A DNA stretch of 15,643 nt, taken from contig DATNMW010000413.1 of the NCBI GenBank assembly GCA_035602155.1, positions 1-15,643 on the forward strand, read 5' to 3'. This document shows positions 7,811 through 14,810 of this stretch, piece after piece; positions within the stretch are counted from its first letter, which is position 1, and every line of letters begins with the position of its first letter. Origin of the DNA: Bog-159 sp035602155. Its GTDB lineage: Bacteria; Acidobacteriota; Terriglobia; Bryobacterales; Bryobacteraceae. The position numbers and the translations under genes are program-made. The notes below the pieces were generated by a model. It was not told the DNA's origin. It was given only the letters and a program-made list of their open reading frames with translations, and searched no databases.

Positions 7811-8692
7811 TCAAAGGATCGGCGCGCCGTCGATCTCGCCGGCGCCTTCGATCGTCAAACCTCCGAGAATATTTTCGTCTCCCTCCACCGTCAGCCCGAG
7901 CGCCACGTTGACGTCGCCCTCCGCGGTGAGCAGCCCCGCCACATTGGCTTCGCCTTCGACCGTCAGCACGGGAGTGATGTTGGTTTCGCCTTCGATCTCG
8001 GTCACCGCCGTGACGTTCAGATCGGGCGTCTCGATCTCGATGGCCTCCGCCGTCATGTCGATTGAGGACGCCGGAATCGCGATGGAAATCGCTTCCGCCG
8101 TCATTTCGACGACCGATTCCGGGACCGTAATGGTAATGTTTTCCGGGTCCATCGCAACGGAGGCCTCCGGAATGGTCAGAGTAATACTGCCGGGCGTCAT
8201 CTTGATGGTGGATTCCGGGCAGAGTATGGTGATGCCTTCCGAGTTGAAGAGCATGGTTAGGGGCGTGTCCACCGCCGCCGGCGTGCACTGCAGCGAGAAG
8301 CCCCCTTCTTCCGGGATATCGCTCAGAACCATGCTGATGAATTCCGTCTGGAAGACCTTGACCTCGGGCGGCGGCGGCTCGGGCACGTGCAGGACGTCTT
8401 CCGGACCCCAGAAGCACCCCGCCCATATGGGGTAATTCGGGTCTCCGGCCTCGAACTCGATCCATACGTTGGCTCCGATGGGGGGAATGGCGTAGAAGCC
8501 CACGTTGGTGCCGGCGTAGGGCGTACATGGCAGCGCCCAATTCAAAAGCGAGCCGGAGATCGCGGGAACCTCCGCCATGATGCGCCCCTGGAATAGCGGG
8601 TCGATGTTCTCCAGCACTTTCCCGCGGTACTTGCCATAGAATTTTTGTCCGGGCGGCGCGGCCGGCGCCGGACGGCCGCAGGCGTCGCTCAT
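7811..8692 (-). CDS. gp5-like spike protein: OB fold plus two blocks of beta repeats
   Basis: This 293-residue protein resembles the gp5/phage baseplate V half of VgrG. Residues about 16-100 form the OB-fold region: KFYGKYRGKVLENIDPLFQG, then NWALPC, a motif like IPPIGANVWIEFEAGD and PIWAGCFWG. A proline-rich hinge (PEPPPPE, 104-110) leads to about 40 residues and then to five exact 16-residue repeats (153-232) and five exact 12-residue repeats (234-293). These should form a narrow trimeric beta-helix needle. Strands are rich in Glu, Asp and Thr, so the tip is acidic. No lysozyme domain is present. In PVC the hub and spike are one protein (Pvc8); here they are split. The ATG overlaps the hub stop as ATGA. 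Confidence 0.88.
   Translation of the reverse strand: MSDACGRPAPAAPPGQKFYGKYRGKVLENIDPLFQGRIMAEVPAISGSLLNWALPCTPYAGTNVGFYAIPPIGANVWIEFEAGDPNYPIWAGCFWGPEDVLHVPEPPPPEVKVFQTEFISMVLSDIPEEGGFSLQCTPAAVDTPLTMLFNSEGITILCPESTIKMTPGSITLTIPEASVAMDPENITITVPESVVEMTAEAISIAIPASSIDMTAEAIEIETPDLNVTAVTEIEGETNITPVLTVEGEANVAGLLTAEGDVNVALGLTVEGDENILGGLTIEGAGEIDGAPIL
7814..7993 (-). repeat. Five tandem 12-residue repeats at the spike tip (36 bases each)
   Basis: Residues 234-293 form five units of exactly 12 residues: EGETNITPVLTV, EGEANVAGLLTA, EGDVNVALGLTV, EGDENILGGLTI and EGAGEIDGAPIL. Each starts with an invariant EG, and the first four have Asn at position 5 and a hydrophobic LTV-like end. The last unit is degenerate and ends the protein, so it may be the tip cap. 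The period differs from the preceding 16-residue block. Confidence 0.92.
7997..8236 (-). repeat. Five tandem 16-residue repeats in the spike (48 bases each)
   Basis: Residues 153-232 of the spike protein fall into five contiguous units of exactly 16 residues, for example SITLTIPEASVAMDPE, NITITVPESVVEMTAE and AISIAIPASSIDMTAE. The consensus is x-I-T-I-T-I/V-P-E-x-S-V/I-x-M-T-A/P-E, with alternating hydrophobic strand positions and a fixed proline at position 7. This matches the beta-helical needle of VgrG-like spikes. Confidence 0.9.
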
Positions 8693-9819
8693 GGGGTCAC
8701 CATCGAAACTGTACTCCCTATTCCTTCCCGGGTCAAGGTAAACGATTGCTTATACGCGCCCCGGCGCAGCGTGTGGGTCACCGTCTGCACGTAGTAGCGT
8801 CCGTCGTAGCTCTGCCCGATGCCGCGCACGTCCACCAGCCCGGGAACATTTAGGATATCGCCGTAACGAATCGTATCGAGTTCACCCTTGCCGGTTACCA
8901 CTCCATCCGTCGAAACGTCGGTGATTGCCTGGGCGTCCACCATCGCCCGCAAGTAGCCGTAGCGCGGATCGGTGAACAGGTTGCGGCGTTGCAGCAGGCC
9001 GAACAGGGCTAGGGCCGGCTGCGTGGCGAAGGCGGGCAGGCGCGTGCTGGTGAGAGTGGACAGCGGCAGGTCGTCTTCCACGATGTCGTCTTGGACCATG
9101 CCATACACCAGCGTGGGCGCCAGCGAATCGAATTGAAAATTCAGGGACTCCACATTGGTGGCAGGTCCCAAGTCCACTGTCAGCGCCCGGTTGACGGCGC
9201 CCGTCCGGGGCGGCGGCCCCCAGTATGCCGTGTTCGTGCCGGCGACCGGGCCGGGTCTCACATGGAAGATGTAACCGTAAGGCGAGGCAAGCTGCGTGAG
9301 GTAGCAGCGGTCGGTGCAGTTCTGCTGCGGAACATGCTCTATCGACAACGGAATGAGGTCGGCCGCCGTCGGAATCACTTCCGGAGTTATCCAGAGCGCA
9401 TATTTGGCGAGCACCATCAGTGCGATCGCCGCGTCGCCCATCGCCGGATACTCGAGGGAGAACTCCACGCGGTCCATGGCGACGCTCACGTCCTCACCGG
9501 TGATGGTCAGAGTGGACGCGCCGAACTGCTTGCTGTGCGCCAGCTCCTGGCGGGTGATGAATCCATCGATCAGCACGGTAGGCGTACTGTTGATCGCGAC
9601 CGCGATCGTCACCCGCGTGGCCGGCTGCAGGAGCGGGCTGCTGAGCAAAGCGAAGTCCTGGCTGAGCCCCGCGGTGCGGTCGGCATGGAATTCCAACTGA
9701 AAACCCGACGGCCCGTTGTCTTTACGGGTGACCTCGACGCTTTCCAGCTTCTCGGTGACATAGGCGGGCGCGGGAGCCGACCCAAGCGATAGTTGCAGAT
9801 TGATGGTTGAGGGTGTCAT
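8689..9819 (-). CDS. gp27/GPD-like spike hub protein
   Basis: This protein of 376 residues (from the ATG) has the character of phage late control D / T4 gp27-like hub proteins, the N-terminal half of Pvc8 and VgrG. Supporting stretches are the early strand region with SVEVTRKDNGPSGFQLEFHA, the TVLIDGFITRQEL hairpin, ASTLTITGEDVSVAMDR, and the C-terminal barrel with IRYGDILNVPGLVDVRGIG, GRYYVQTVTHTLRRGAYKQS and FTLTREG. Trimers of this fold connect tube to spike. I prefer the ATG at 9819. A TTG six bases earlier (9825) is possible, and neither has a clear Shine-Dalgarno. The upstream LysM-like gene ends nine bases before. The stop overlaps the spike ATG, as expected for two parts made in equal amounts. 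Confidence 0.85.
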   Translation of the reverse strand: MTPSTINLQLSLGSAPAPAYVTEKLESVEVTRKDNGPSGFQLEFHADRTAGLSQDFALLSSPLLQPATRVTIAVAINSTPTVLIDGFITRQELAHSKQFGASTLTITGEDVSVAMDRVEFSLEYPAMGDAAIALMVLAKYALWITPEVIPTAADLIPLSIEHVPQQNCTDRCYLTQLASPYGYIFHVRPGPVAGTNTAYWGPPPRTGAVNRALTVDLGPATNVESLNFQFDSLAPTLVYGMVQDDIVEDDLPLSTLTSTRLPAFATQPALALFGLLQRRNLFTDPRYGYLRAMVDAQAITDVSTDGVVTGKGELDTIRYGDILNVPGLVDVRGIGQSYDGRYYVQTVTHTLRRGAYKQSFTLTREGIGSTVSMVTP

Positions 9820-9828
9820 CGCCAACGG

Positions 9829-10113
9829 CTACAGTTTCAGGGCGGGAATATTCAGCGTGCGCCGCTGCAACAGGTCGAATGGGTTGAGCGCATCATTGGC
9901 GTCGGCGATGCGCCAGAACTGTTGCGGATCGCCGAGGGTGCGCGCGGCAATCAGATCCAAGCGGTCCGCGGGCTGCACCGCGACTACCGCCTGCACATGG
10001 AAAGTATTGCCCAGGGGAGGCAGCCGCCGGCGCTTATAGGCGATCCGTTTCCCCTCCGGATCGACGTAGGTGGCGTCTGCGATTCGATAGTGGCGGCTCG
10101 TGGGATCGAACAT
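9829..10113 (-). CDS. LysM-like small baseplate protein
   Basis: This small protein (94 residues) has a LysM-like segment: RLDLIAARTLGDPQQFWRIA, then DANDALNPFDLL, ending in a hydrophobic NIPALKL. That is the D-x-L-x-x-I-A-x-x-x-x-G-x-x-x-x-W-x-x-I-x-x-x-N pattern of eCIS LysM proteins (C-terminal half of Pvc7, T4 gp53-like), which in tails glue baseplate parts rather than bind peptidoglycan. The open frame extends to a TTG at 10128, but GGAG at 10126-10123 lies nine bases before the ATG at 10113, so I chose that ATG. The gene follows the tube adaptor by 19 bases, consistent with a split Pvc7. Confidence 0.78.
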   Translation of the reverse strand: MFDPTSRHYRIADATYVDPEGKRIAYKRRRLPPLGNTFHVQAVVAVQPADRLDLIAARTLGDPQQFWRIADANDALNPFDLLQRRTLNIPALKL

Positions 10114-10122
10114 TTCAATCGT

Positions 10123-10126
10123 CTCC
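10123..10126 (-). promoter_or_regulatory. Shine-Dalgarno deciding the LysM-like start
   Basis: GGAG is read on the minus strand nine bases before the ATG at 10113. It would lie inside the gene if the TTG at 10128 were used, so it favours the shorter protein. Confidence 0.6.
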
Positions 10127-10132
10127 AATAGG

Positions 10133-10789
10133 CTACAAGGAACTGGTCTGCACGCCGATAGTGGCGTCGGGATCGCCCGGCTCCGGCGCGCTGGCTGCCA
10201 TCGTCGTCAGGTTCTGCTGATAGGCCATAAACTCGTAATATTCCTTGTTGCTGGTATCCAGGTCCGAGTAGTTGAGTACGCGCATGCTGAGCGAGACGGT
10301 GGCCCGGATGGGACGGAGCGACCGGTCGAAGATCTCTTCGGTGATCTCGTAGCTGTTCAGACGCACGGGCAGCACCCGCTTGGCTCCCCACACAAACAGC
10401 GTGCGCGGCGCGGTGAGAGGCGCGACTTCCATGATTCCGATCGCCAGTTCGGCTTGGTTCTGATTGATCTGCAGGGACGTGGGATATACCAGCAGCTCCA
10501 GCGCCGAGAGCTGCGGCAGCACCCCCAACTCCTCCGCCGTGGGGTCGCCCTGGTCCAATTGGTCGGTGGCGTCGATTTCGACGTCCACGCTGATGGTCTG
10601 CACCGGAGCGCCAGTGAAGCGGATGGCTTCGGAGCGGTCGTTCTCCTCGCCGCCCACTTGCTGCGGCTGTATCGACCGCCGCAACGTTGCCGGGTTGTAC
10701 TGGAACGGGATCACATTCGGTGTCGGGTTGGATACGGGGATCGAAACGATCGCGCCGCGGAGAATGTAGGGACTTCCCGTTCTTGCCAT
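10133..10789 (-). CDS. CIS tube-family adaptor (Pvc7 N-terminal domain-like)
   Basis: This 218-residue protein resembles the contractile injection system tube-protein domain of Pvc7-type adaptors. The start IPFQYNPATLRRSIQPQQVG is the hallmark F-x-Y-N-P motif. It is followed by VQTISVDVEIDATDQL, an acidic loop (DQGDPTAEELGVLPQLSALE), a strand with RTLFVWGAKRVLPVRLNSYE and RPIRATVSLSMRVLNYSDL. These proteins join the tube to the hub. Pvc7 itself carries a C-terminal LysM. Here the protein ends with a flexible tail (about 197-218) and the LysM-like part is a separate downstream gene. The start ATG is preceded by GGAGG and AAGGA, partly inside the last codons of the DUF4157 gene. Confidence 0.86.
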   Translation of the reverse strand: MARTGSPYILRGAIVSIPVSNPTPNVIPFQYNPATLRRSIQPQQVGGEENDRSEAIRFTGAPVQTISVDVEIDATDQLDQGDPTAEELGVLPQLSALELLVYPTSLQINQNQAELAIGIMEVAPLTAPRTLFVWGAKRVLPVRLNSYEITEEIFDRSLRPIRATVSLSMRVLNYSDLDTSNKEYYEFMAYQQNLTTMAASAPEPGDPDATIGVQTSSL

Positions 10790-10805
10790 GATTCCTTATT
10801 CCTCC
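10790..10805 (-). promoter_or_regulatory. Strong Shine-Dalgarno of the tube adaptor gene
   Basis: On the minus strand the leader reads GGAGGAATAAGGAATC directly before the ATG at 10789. GGAGG lies within the last codons of the DUF4157 gene, and a second purine run follows its TAA. It is one of the clearest ribosome sites in the window and may boost structural genes downstream of the cargo gene. Confidence 0.6.
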
Positions 10806-12550
10806 CCCTTCCCTTTCTTTTCTTTTATTTCTTGGAGCTTCCTCTGCAACCGCTTGATCCTGGCGTCGTGCTGCCGTTCCCGCCCGACATCCAACCGGCG
10901 GGCGGGCGGGCCGGCGTTTGGTGGCGCCAGTGGTCTCTCCGGATTCACCGGCACAAGCTGCCCCTGACCGGGGGACAGCGGGCGCGCGTAGGGCGGGAAG
11001 TCCCGGCCGGCGTTCCCAGTCAGTAACCCTATGAGCCGCTCCGCCGCTCCTGGCTGCGGAGCGGTTCTTTGGAGCCGTGCCAGACGGCGGTTATGCTCGT
11101 CCAGGGCGAGGACCGAAGCGCCGCTGAAGGGCAATCCGCCCTGGCGCAGGTTGCGTAGCGCCTCGGAAAGCGAAAGCGCGATGGCGTCTGGGTTCCCGCC
11201 CGGTCTGCCTCCAACCTCGCTATGCGTCGCATTGGGAACGATGGTATGGGTCGAGTGTGTTCCTGGGCTCTCAGCCGGAATATCCGCTTGCTGAAACTCG
11301 GTCCTTTTCTCTCCTCCCGCCAAGAGGTGCTGAGCCAACTGAACGTTTGGAGGCACACGCAGGGCCTCGTACGGCACATTCTCGGTGCCGCCGATGGGAG
11401 ACACGGCCGTGGCCCGGCGCGATCCCATGTGCGGAACCGCATCCAGTAAATTCAAGCTATGCACGGGGACACCGGGTGGCGCCACTTGCTCCCCCGTATC
11501 GGGATCTACCAGACCCCGCGCGTGTAGCCTCTGCGCCAAGAGTAGGGCGTTGCCGGCGCCGCGGCTATGTCCGGTGATGTGGATTTGTTCGTCCCCGGAC
11601 TTGCGCGCCTCGATAAGAGCTCGCGTCGCCTCCTGGAGGCGCTCCTCCTGCCCCTGCTCGGTCTGCGTCGCCCCAAACGAAGGCCATTCCTTCCAATCGT
11701 GCCCACTCTTTCCGGGACCTCCTATCACTAACTTGTTCGGGCCCTCATAAGCTTCGTTAATCGCCGTCACGTTCGATCGCGCTTCCTTCGGCACACCGCT
11801 CCCCTGAAAGCCGATGTGTATCTTCCGCTTTTGGGTGTAGGGGACTTTCTGTCGCGGAGTGTCGATATAGTGACCTGGTGTCAATGGGAAAAAAGGCCGC
11901 CAAGGCGGGCGTCCGCCACCGCCCCCTTTGCCGCCTAAACCGAATCCGGCGGTCCGCGCCGCAAAACCGCGCGACGCCAGCATGGGCTGGATCGCGCCGC
12001 AATCGGCCGGAGCCGCAGCCGTCCTGGATTGCGCGCCTTCGGGGGCGGCTACCGGGGCGGAGGCCGCTCGAGCGCTTCGGTCCGCTTCCGCCTCCAGCAC
12101 CGGGTCGGCATTCACCGGCGTCCCGAATGCGGGCGCGCGGGGTACCCGCCGCAGACGCTGCTGTACCACGTGCGCCAACTCGTGGCTAAGGATCTTCCGT
12201 CCGCCGCTGGTGTGCGGCTGAAACAGCCCCGGGGCAAAGTGCAGGTGCTCGCCGCGGGCAAAGGCCAGGGCGCCGATGGATTCCGGCCGGCTGTCCTCGT
12301 GCACGCGCACGGACGAAAAATCCTGACTGAAGTGAGACTCCATCTTCCGCCGCACCGGCCATGGCAGTGCCTTCCCGGCCGTGGTCGGACGGAGATTGCC
12401 CGGCAGGGTGGCGACATCCGCGTAGCGATGGCCAGATCCCAGACTCGACCGCCCGGCCGCAGCAGGCGGTGCATCAAAATCGCGAGCGGCGCCGAACCGC
12501 ACTGGACGTCCGGTCGCCTGTGGGACCGTCGTTCGTGTGTGAGTTGTCAT
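10796..12550 (-). CDS. DUF4157 protein with lipase-like alpha/beta hydrolase domain (probable eCIS effector)
   Basis: This 584-residue protein has four parts. A disordered N-terminus (1-63) precedes a DUF4157 domain at about 64-157, with DFSSVRVHEDS, then ILSHELAHVVQQ carrying the intact zinc motif H123-E124-x-x-H127, and EAEADR at 153-158 as probable third-ligand region. A glycine-rich linker (GLGGKGGGGG, 204-213) follows. The hydrolase region (about 245-465) has IHIGFQGSG, the nucleophile elbow GHSRG (Ser329), NLLDAVPH (Asp370) and ATHSEVGG (His443), a Ser-Asp-His set arranged as in DUF2235/Tle1 phospholipase effectors. The tail is basic and helical (KRLQRKLQEIKEKKGKGEE). DUF4157 is a known eCIS-linked domain fused to toxins. 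I infer a cargo lipase or esterase delivered by this particle; the substrate is unknown. The ATG overlaps the upstream stop as ATGA. Confidence 0.85.
   Translation of the reverse strand: MTTHTRTTVPQATGRPVRFGAARDFDAPPAAAGRSSLGSGHRYADVATLPGNLRPTTAGKALPWPVRRKMESHFSQDFSSVRVHEDSRPESIGALAFARGEHLHFAPGLFQPHTSGGRKILSHELAHVVQQRLRRVPRAPAFGTPVNADPVLEAEADRSARAASAPVAAPEGAQSRTAAAPADCGAIQPMLASRGFAARTAGFGLGGKGGGGGRPPWRPFFPLTPGHYIDTPRQKVPYTQKRKIHIGFQGSGVPKEARSNVTAINEAYEGPNKLVIGGPGKSGHDWKEWPSFGATQTEQGQEERLQEATRALIEARKSGDEQIHITGHSRGAGNALLLAQRLHARGLVDPDTGEQVAPPGVPVHSLNLLDAVPHMGSRRATAVSPIGGTENVPYEALRVPPNVQLAQHLLAGGEKRTEFQQADIPAESPGTHSTHTIVPNATHSEVGGRPGGNPDAIALSLSEALRNLRQGGLPFSGASVLALDEHNRRLARLQRTAPQPGAAERLIGLLTGNAGRDFPPYARPLSPGQGQLVPVNPERPLAPPNAGPPARRLDVGRERQHDARIKRLQRKLQEIKEKKGKGEE
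10797..10832 (-). other. Purine-rich tract encoding the K/E-rich effector tail
   Basis: The plus strand here is almost only C and T, so the minus-strand message is a near-uninterrupted purine run encoding IKEKKGKGEE and the TAA stop of the DUF4157 gene. It overlaps the GGAGG site of the next gene. It may be slippage-prone, but the reading frame is intact. Confidence 0.5.
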
Positions 12551-12810
12551 GTTCGCATCAACCCCTTGTGAATTCCCGCGGCGATATCCTCGCCCGCGGT
12601 TTCCGGACTCGGGCGCCGCGCGACCGCTTTGCCGCCGGGGATGGAGGCTGGGACGCTATCCCGCCGCAACAGGGCCGCAGACCCCGGCCGTCCCAGCATG
12701 CGGCCCAATTCGCGCTCGATGGATTCGCGCAACCGCCGCTCGCCGCCAGGAGGCATGGCGGAGAGCGCCAGTTCTTCGATCCGCAGTTCAATGCCGGATT
12801 GTCTTTTCAT
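12547..12810 (-). CDS. Small helical eCIS-associated protein of unknown function
   Basis: This 87-residue protein has a helix-prone N-terminal half (IELRIEELALSAMPPGGE, then RRLRESIERELGRML) and a Pro/Arg-rich middle, ending EDIAAGIHKGLMRT. The pattern 'I-E-E-L-x-L ... I-E-R-E-L-x-R-x-L ... I-A-x-x-I-x-x-G-L' resembles short unnamed proteins that I associate with DUF4157 genes in eCIS loci. No catalytic motif or signal peptide is visible. The ATG at 12810 has GAGG six bases upstream and overlaps the ATPase stop as ATGA. An in-frame GTG at 12816 would sit directly against that GAGG and is less likely. The gene also overlaps the next start as ATGA. Its position between ATPase and cargo fits an adaptor or cargo chaperone, but this is a guess. 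Confidence 0.75.
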   Translation of the reverse strand: MKRQSGIELRIEELALSAMPPGGERRLRESIERELGRMLGRPGSAALLRRDSVPASIPGGKAVARRPSPETAGEDIAAGIHKGLMRT

Positions 12811-14810
12811 TCCCACCCTCTGATTTCGGCGTCGGTCAACGGCCTTTCCAGTTTGGCGTATTCACTGCGCGCGGCGCGTCGGAGGTGTCCCATGGTCACC
12901 GGACCGGCATCGCGCGCGGCTAGAAAAGCCGCGTGCAACGCGATATTGCGGATGTCCCCTCCAGCCACATTCAGCCGCGCCAGTTTGCCGGCGTCCAGCC
13001 CCTCGGTAGGCGTCTCCGCGGGGAAGACCCGCTCCCAGATTCGGGTGCGCAGCGCGGCGTCGGGAAAAGGAAACTGCACGATGAAACGGAGCCGCCGCAG
13101 AAAGGCCTGATCGAGGTTGTCTTTCAGGTTCGTGGTGAGGATGGCCAAGCCGCGATAGGCCTCCATGCGCTGCAGCAGGTATCCGACTTCGATGTTGGCG
13201 TAGCGGTCGTGGCTGTCGCGGACCTCGCTGCGCTTTCCGAACAGCGCGTCGGCTTCATCGAACAATAAGATCGCTCCCCCCGCTTCGGCGCTGTCGAACA
13301 CCCGCCGCAGATTCTTTTCCGTTTCGCCGATGTACTTGTTCACCACGGTGCTGAGATCGATGCGGTAGAGGTCCAGCCGCAGCTCGTCGGCCAGCACCTC
13401 GGCCGCCAGCGTCTTGCCCGTTCCGCTGGGCCCGGCGAACAAGGCGGCGATGCCCAGGCCGCGCTCCCCCTTCGCGGAGAATCCCCATGCGCCATACACC
13501 GTGGCGCGCTCGCGCACCTGCAACGCCATGTCGTGGAGCGTCTCGATCTGGCGCTCCGGAAGCACCAGGTCGCGCCATGCCGCCGCAGACTCGATGCGCT
13601 GCACGATATCGTCCAGGCGCGGCCGCGCCTGGACCCGGCAGCTCTCCCAAAGGCTCGCGCCGATGGCCTCCGGCGTGGTTCCGTTGGGCACGGACCCGGC
13701 CGCGCGACCGATGGCGTCGGCATGCGCGGAGCGGATGGCAGCGGCGTTCATATCGAATTGGAAGATCAGACGTTCGATGTGTCCGCCGAGTTGCCCAGCC
13801 GCGCTCCCCAGGGTATTACGCCACACCGCCCGCTGTTCCCGCACGCGCGGTTTCTCCACATCGAAGGCCGGCACGAAACGCTGCAACGGAGGCCGGCGCC
13901 GTGCAGTGGAGATCAGCAGGGGTCCACTCAAGTGTTCGATCAGATGGTTGACGTTCCGTTCCTCGGTGGAATTGCCGGCCTCCATCTGGTCGCAATCCAG
14001 CAGCAGGGCGCGCGGCGCCAGCGCCGCTTCGCGTTCCCACAATCGCCGGAACAGATCCAATTCCTGCGGAGACGCCGGCAGATTGCGGGCCGGTAATACC
14101 CAAAGCTCCAGGCCAAACACCGCGCAAACCGCTGCCGCTACATCGCGTTTGGCGGCGCTAGAATCCCCGCAAAGCTGAAACACCGGCGCGGACTCGTCTT
14201 TCAGGGCCGCCCATATTCTCGCGATCCGCTCCGCGCAATCCAGTTGTGAAGGAACCAGCTCGTCGCTCTCCCCAGCCGGCTCCACCACGCCTGCCAACCT
14301 TTCGTCCGGATACTGGAGGCCGGTCAGGTAATGCAGGATGCGTTCATCGATCCGCAGCGGGCTGAGCGTGAGGGCGGTTCCTTTACCTACCTCGATCAGG
14401 CGCCAATAACGGAGTGGGGAAGCGGGCGAAACGGCGCTCCAGTGCGCGTCCGGCAGCGCCGCCAGCGCCAGGCTGAAGGTGGGTTCGGCGGGCTGCCGGC
14501 CGGGTTGAAGCCGGACGCAGAGGTCGGCGAAAGAGCTGTCCAACTCCACGCCCGCGCACAGGAGTAAAACGGCACGCTCGAATGGCGTCAGGTTGAAGGC
14601 CGTGCAGATCGTTTGCAGCGGGGTTTCCCCCTGCAACTCCACCGCGGCGGTTTCCAGTTCCTGGCGGTCTTCGTCGGGGGTTTGCTCTTCGCACGGCTGT
14701 TTTTCGACGGACGACGCGTGGCGCTCCAGAGTTCGGCGCACGACCGCGAGCGCAGCCGCAAGATAGCGCCGGTTCGCCTGTTGCCCGTCAGTTATGGTAT
14801 GCGCGCCCAT
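12807..14810 (-). CDS. Pvc15-like AAA+ ATPase with a degenerate first AAA module
   Basis: This 667-residue protein is the ATPase found in most eCIS clusters. It opens with a helical domain of about 170 residues (NRRYLAAALAVVRRTLERH, then LTPFERAVLLLCAGVELD). A first AAA-like module follows, with LCGDSSAAKR (213-222) where a Walker A would be and RALLLDCDQM (about 267-276) as Walker B, both degraded. The second module is intact: Walker A GPSGTGKT (460-467), Walker B ILLFDEAD (514-521), sensor 1 LTTN (558-561), the RRLRF arginine region (572-576) and sensor 2 GGDIRN (617-622). It probably remodels or loads the particle. I chose the ATG at 14810 (GAGG upstream); it overlaps the terminator gene by 23 bases. 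The frame extends to 14930, but that would overlap 143 bases and lacks family character. Confidence 0.92.
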   Translation of the reverse strand: MGAHTITDGQQANRRYLAAALAVVRRTLERHASSVEKQPCEEQTPDEDRQELETAAVELQGETPLQTICTAFNLTPFERAVLLLCAGVELDSSFADLCVRLQPGRQPAEPTFSLALAALPDAHWSAVSPASPLRYWRLIEVGKGTALTLSPLRIDERILHYLTGLQYPDERLAGVVEPAGESDELVPSQLDCAERIARIWAALKDESAPVFQLCGDSSAAKRDVAAAVCAVFGLELWVLPARNLPASPQELDLFRRLWEREAALAPRALLLDCDQMEAGNSTEERNVNHLIEHLSGPLLISTARRRPPLQRFVPAFDVEKPRVREQRAVWRNTLGSAAGQLGGHIERLIFQFDMNAAAIRSAHADAIGRAAGSVPNGTTPEAIGASLWESCRVQARPRLDDIVQRIESAAAWRDLVLPERQIETLHDMALQVRERATVYGAWGFSAKGERGLGIAALFAGPSGTGKTLAAEVLADELRLDLYRIDLSTVVNKYIGETEKNLRRVFDSAEAGGAILLFDEADALFGKRSEVRDSHDRYANIEVGYLLQRMEAYRGLAILTTNLKDNLDQAFLRRLRFIVQFPFPDAALRTRIWERVFPAETPTEGLDAGKLARLNVAGGDIRNIALHAAFLAARDAGPVTMGHLRRAARSEYAKLERPLTDAEIRGWE

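Noticed and set aside
7790..7813. Possible read-through fusion of spike and gp25-like proteins, since both are in the same frame.
   Set aside because: A clear TGA ends the spike after a complete repeat unit, and the gp25-like protein starts with a normal family N-terminus. Nothing indicates recoding.
6881..8065. A 394-codon plus-strand open frame crossing three minus-strand genes.
   Set aside because: Its product is His/Arg/Gly-rich without recognisable motifs, and it runs antisense across clear gp25, spike and J genes, so it is a compositional shadow.
10100..11026. A 308-codon plus-strand open frame.
   Set aside because: It is antisense to the tube adaptor and the effector tail, starts within a real coding junction and lacks family features.
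12080..12361. Reading the DUF4157 gene as a simple secreted metalloprotease.
   Set aside because: There is no signal peptide, the HELAH sits in a DUF4157 context, and a separate hydrolase domain follows. An eCIS cargo role explains the position better.
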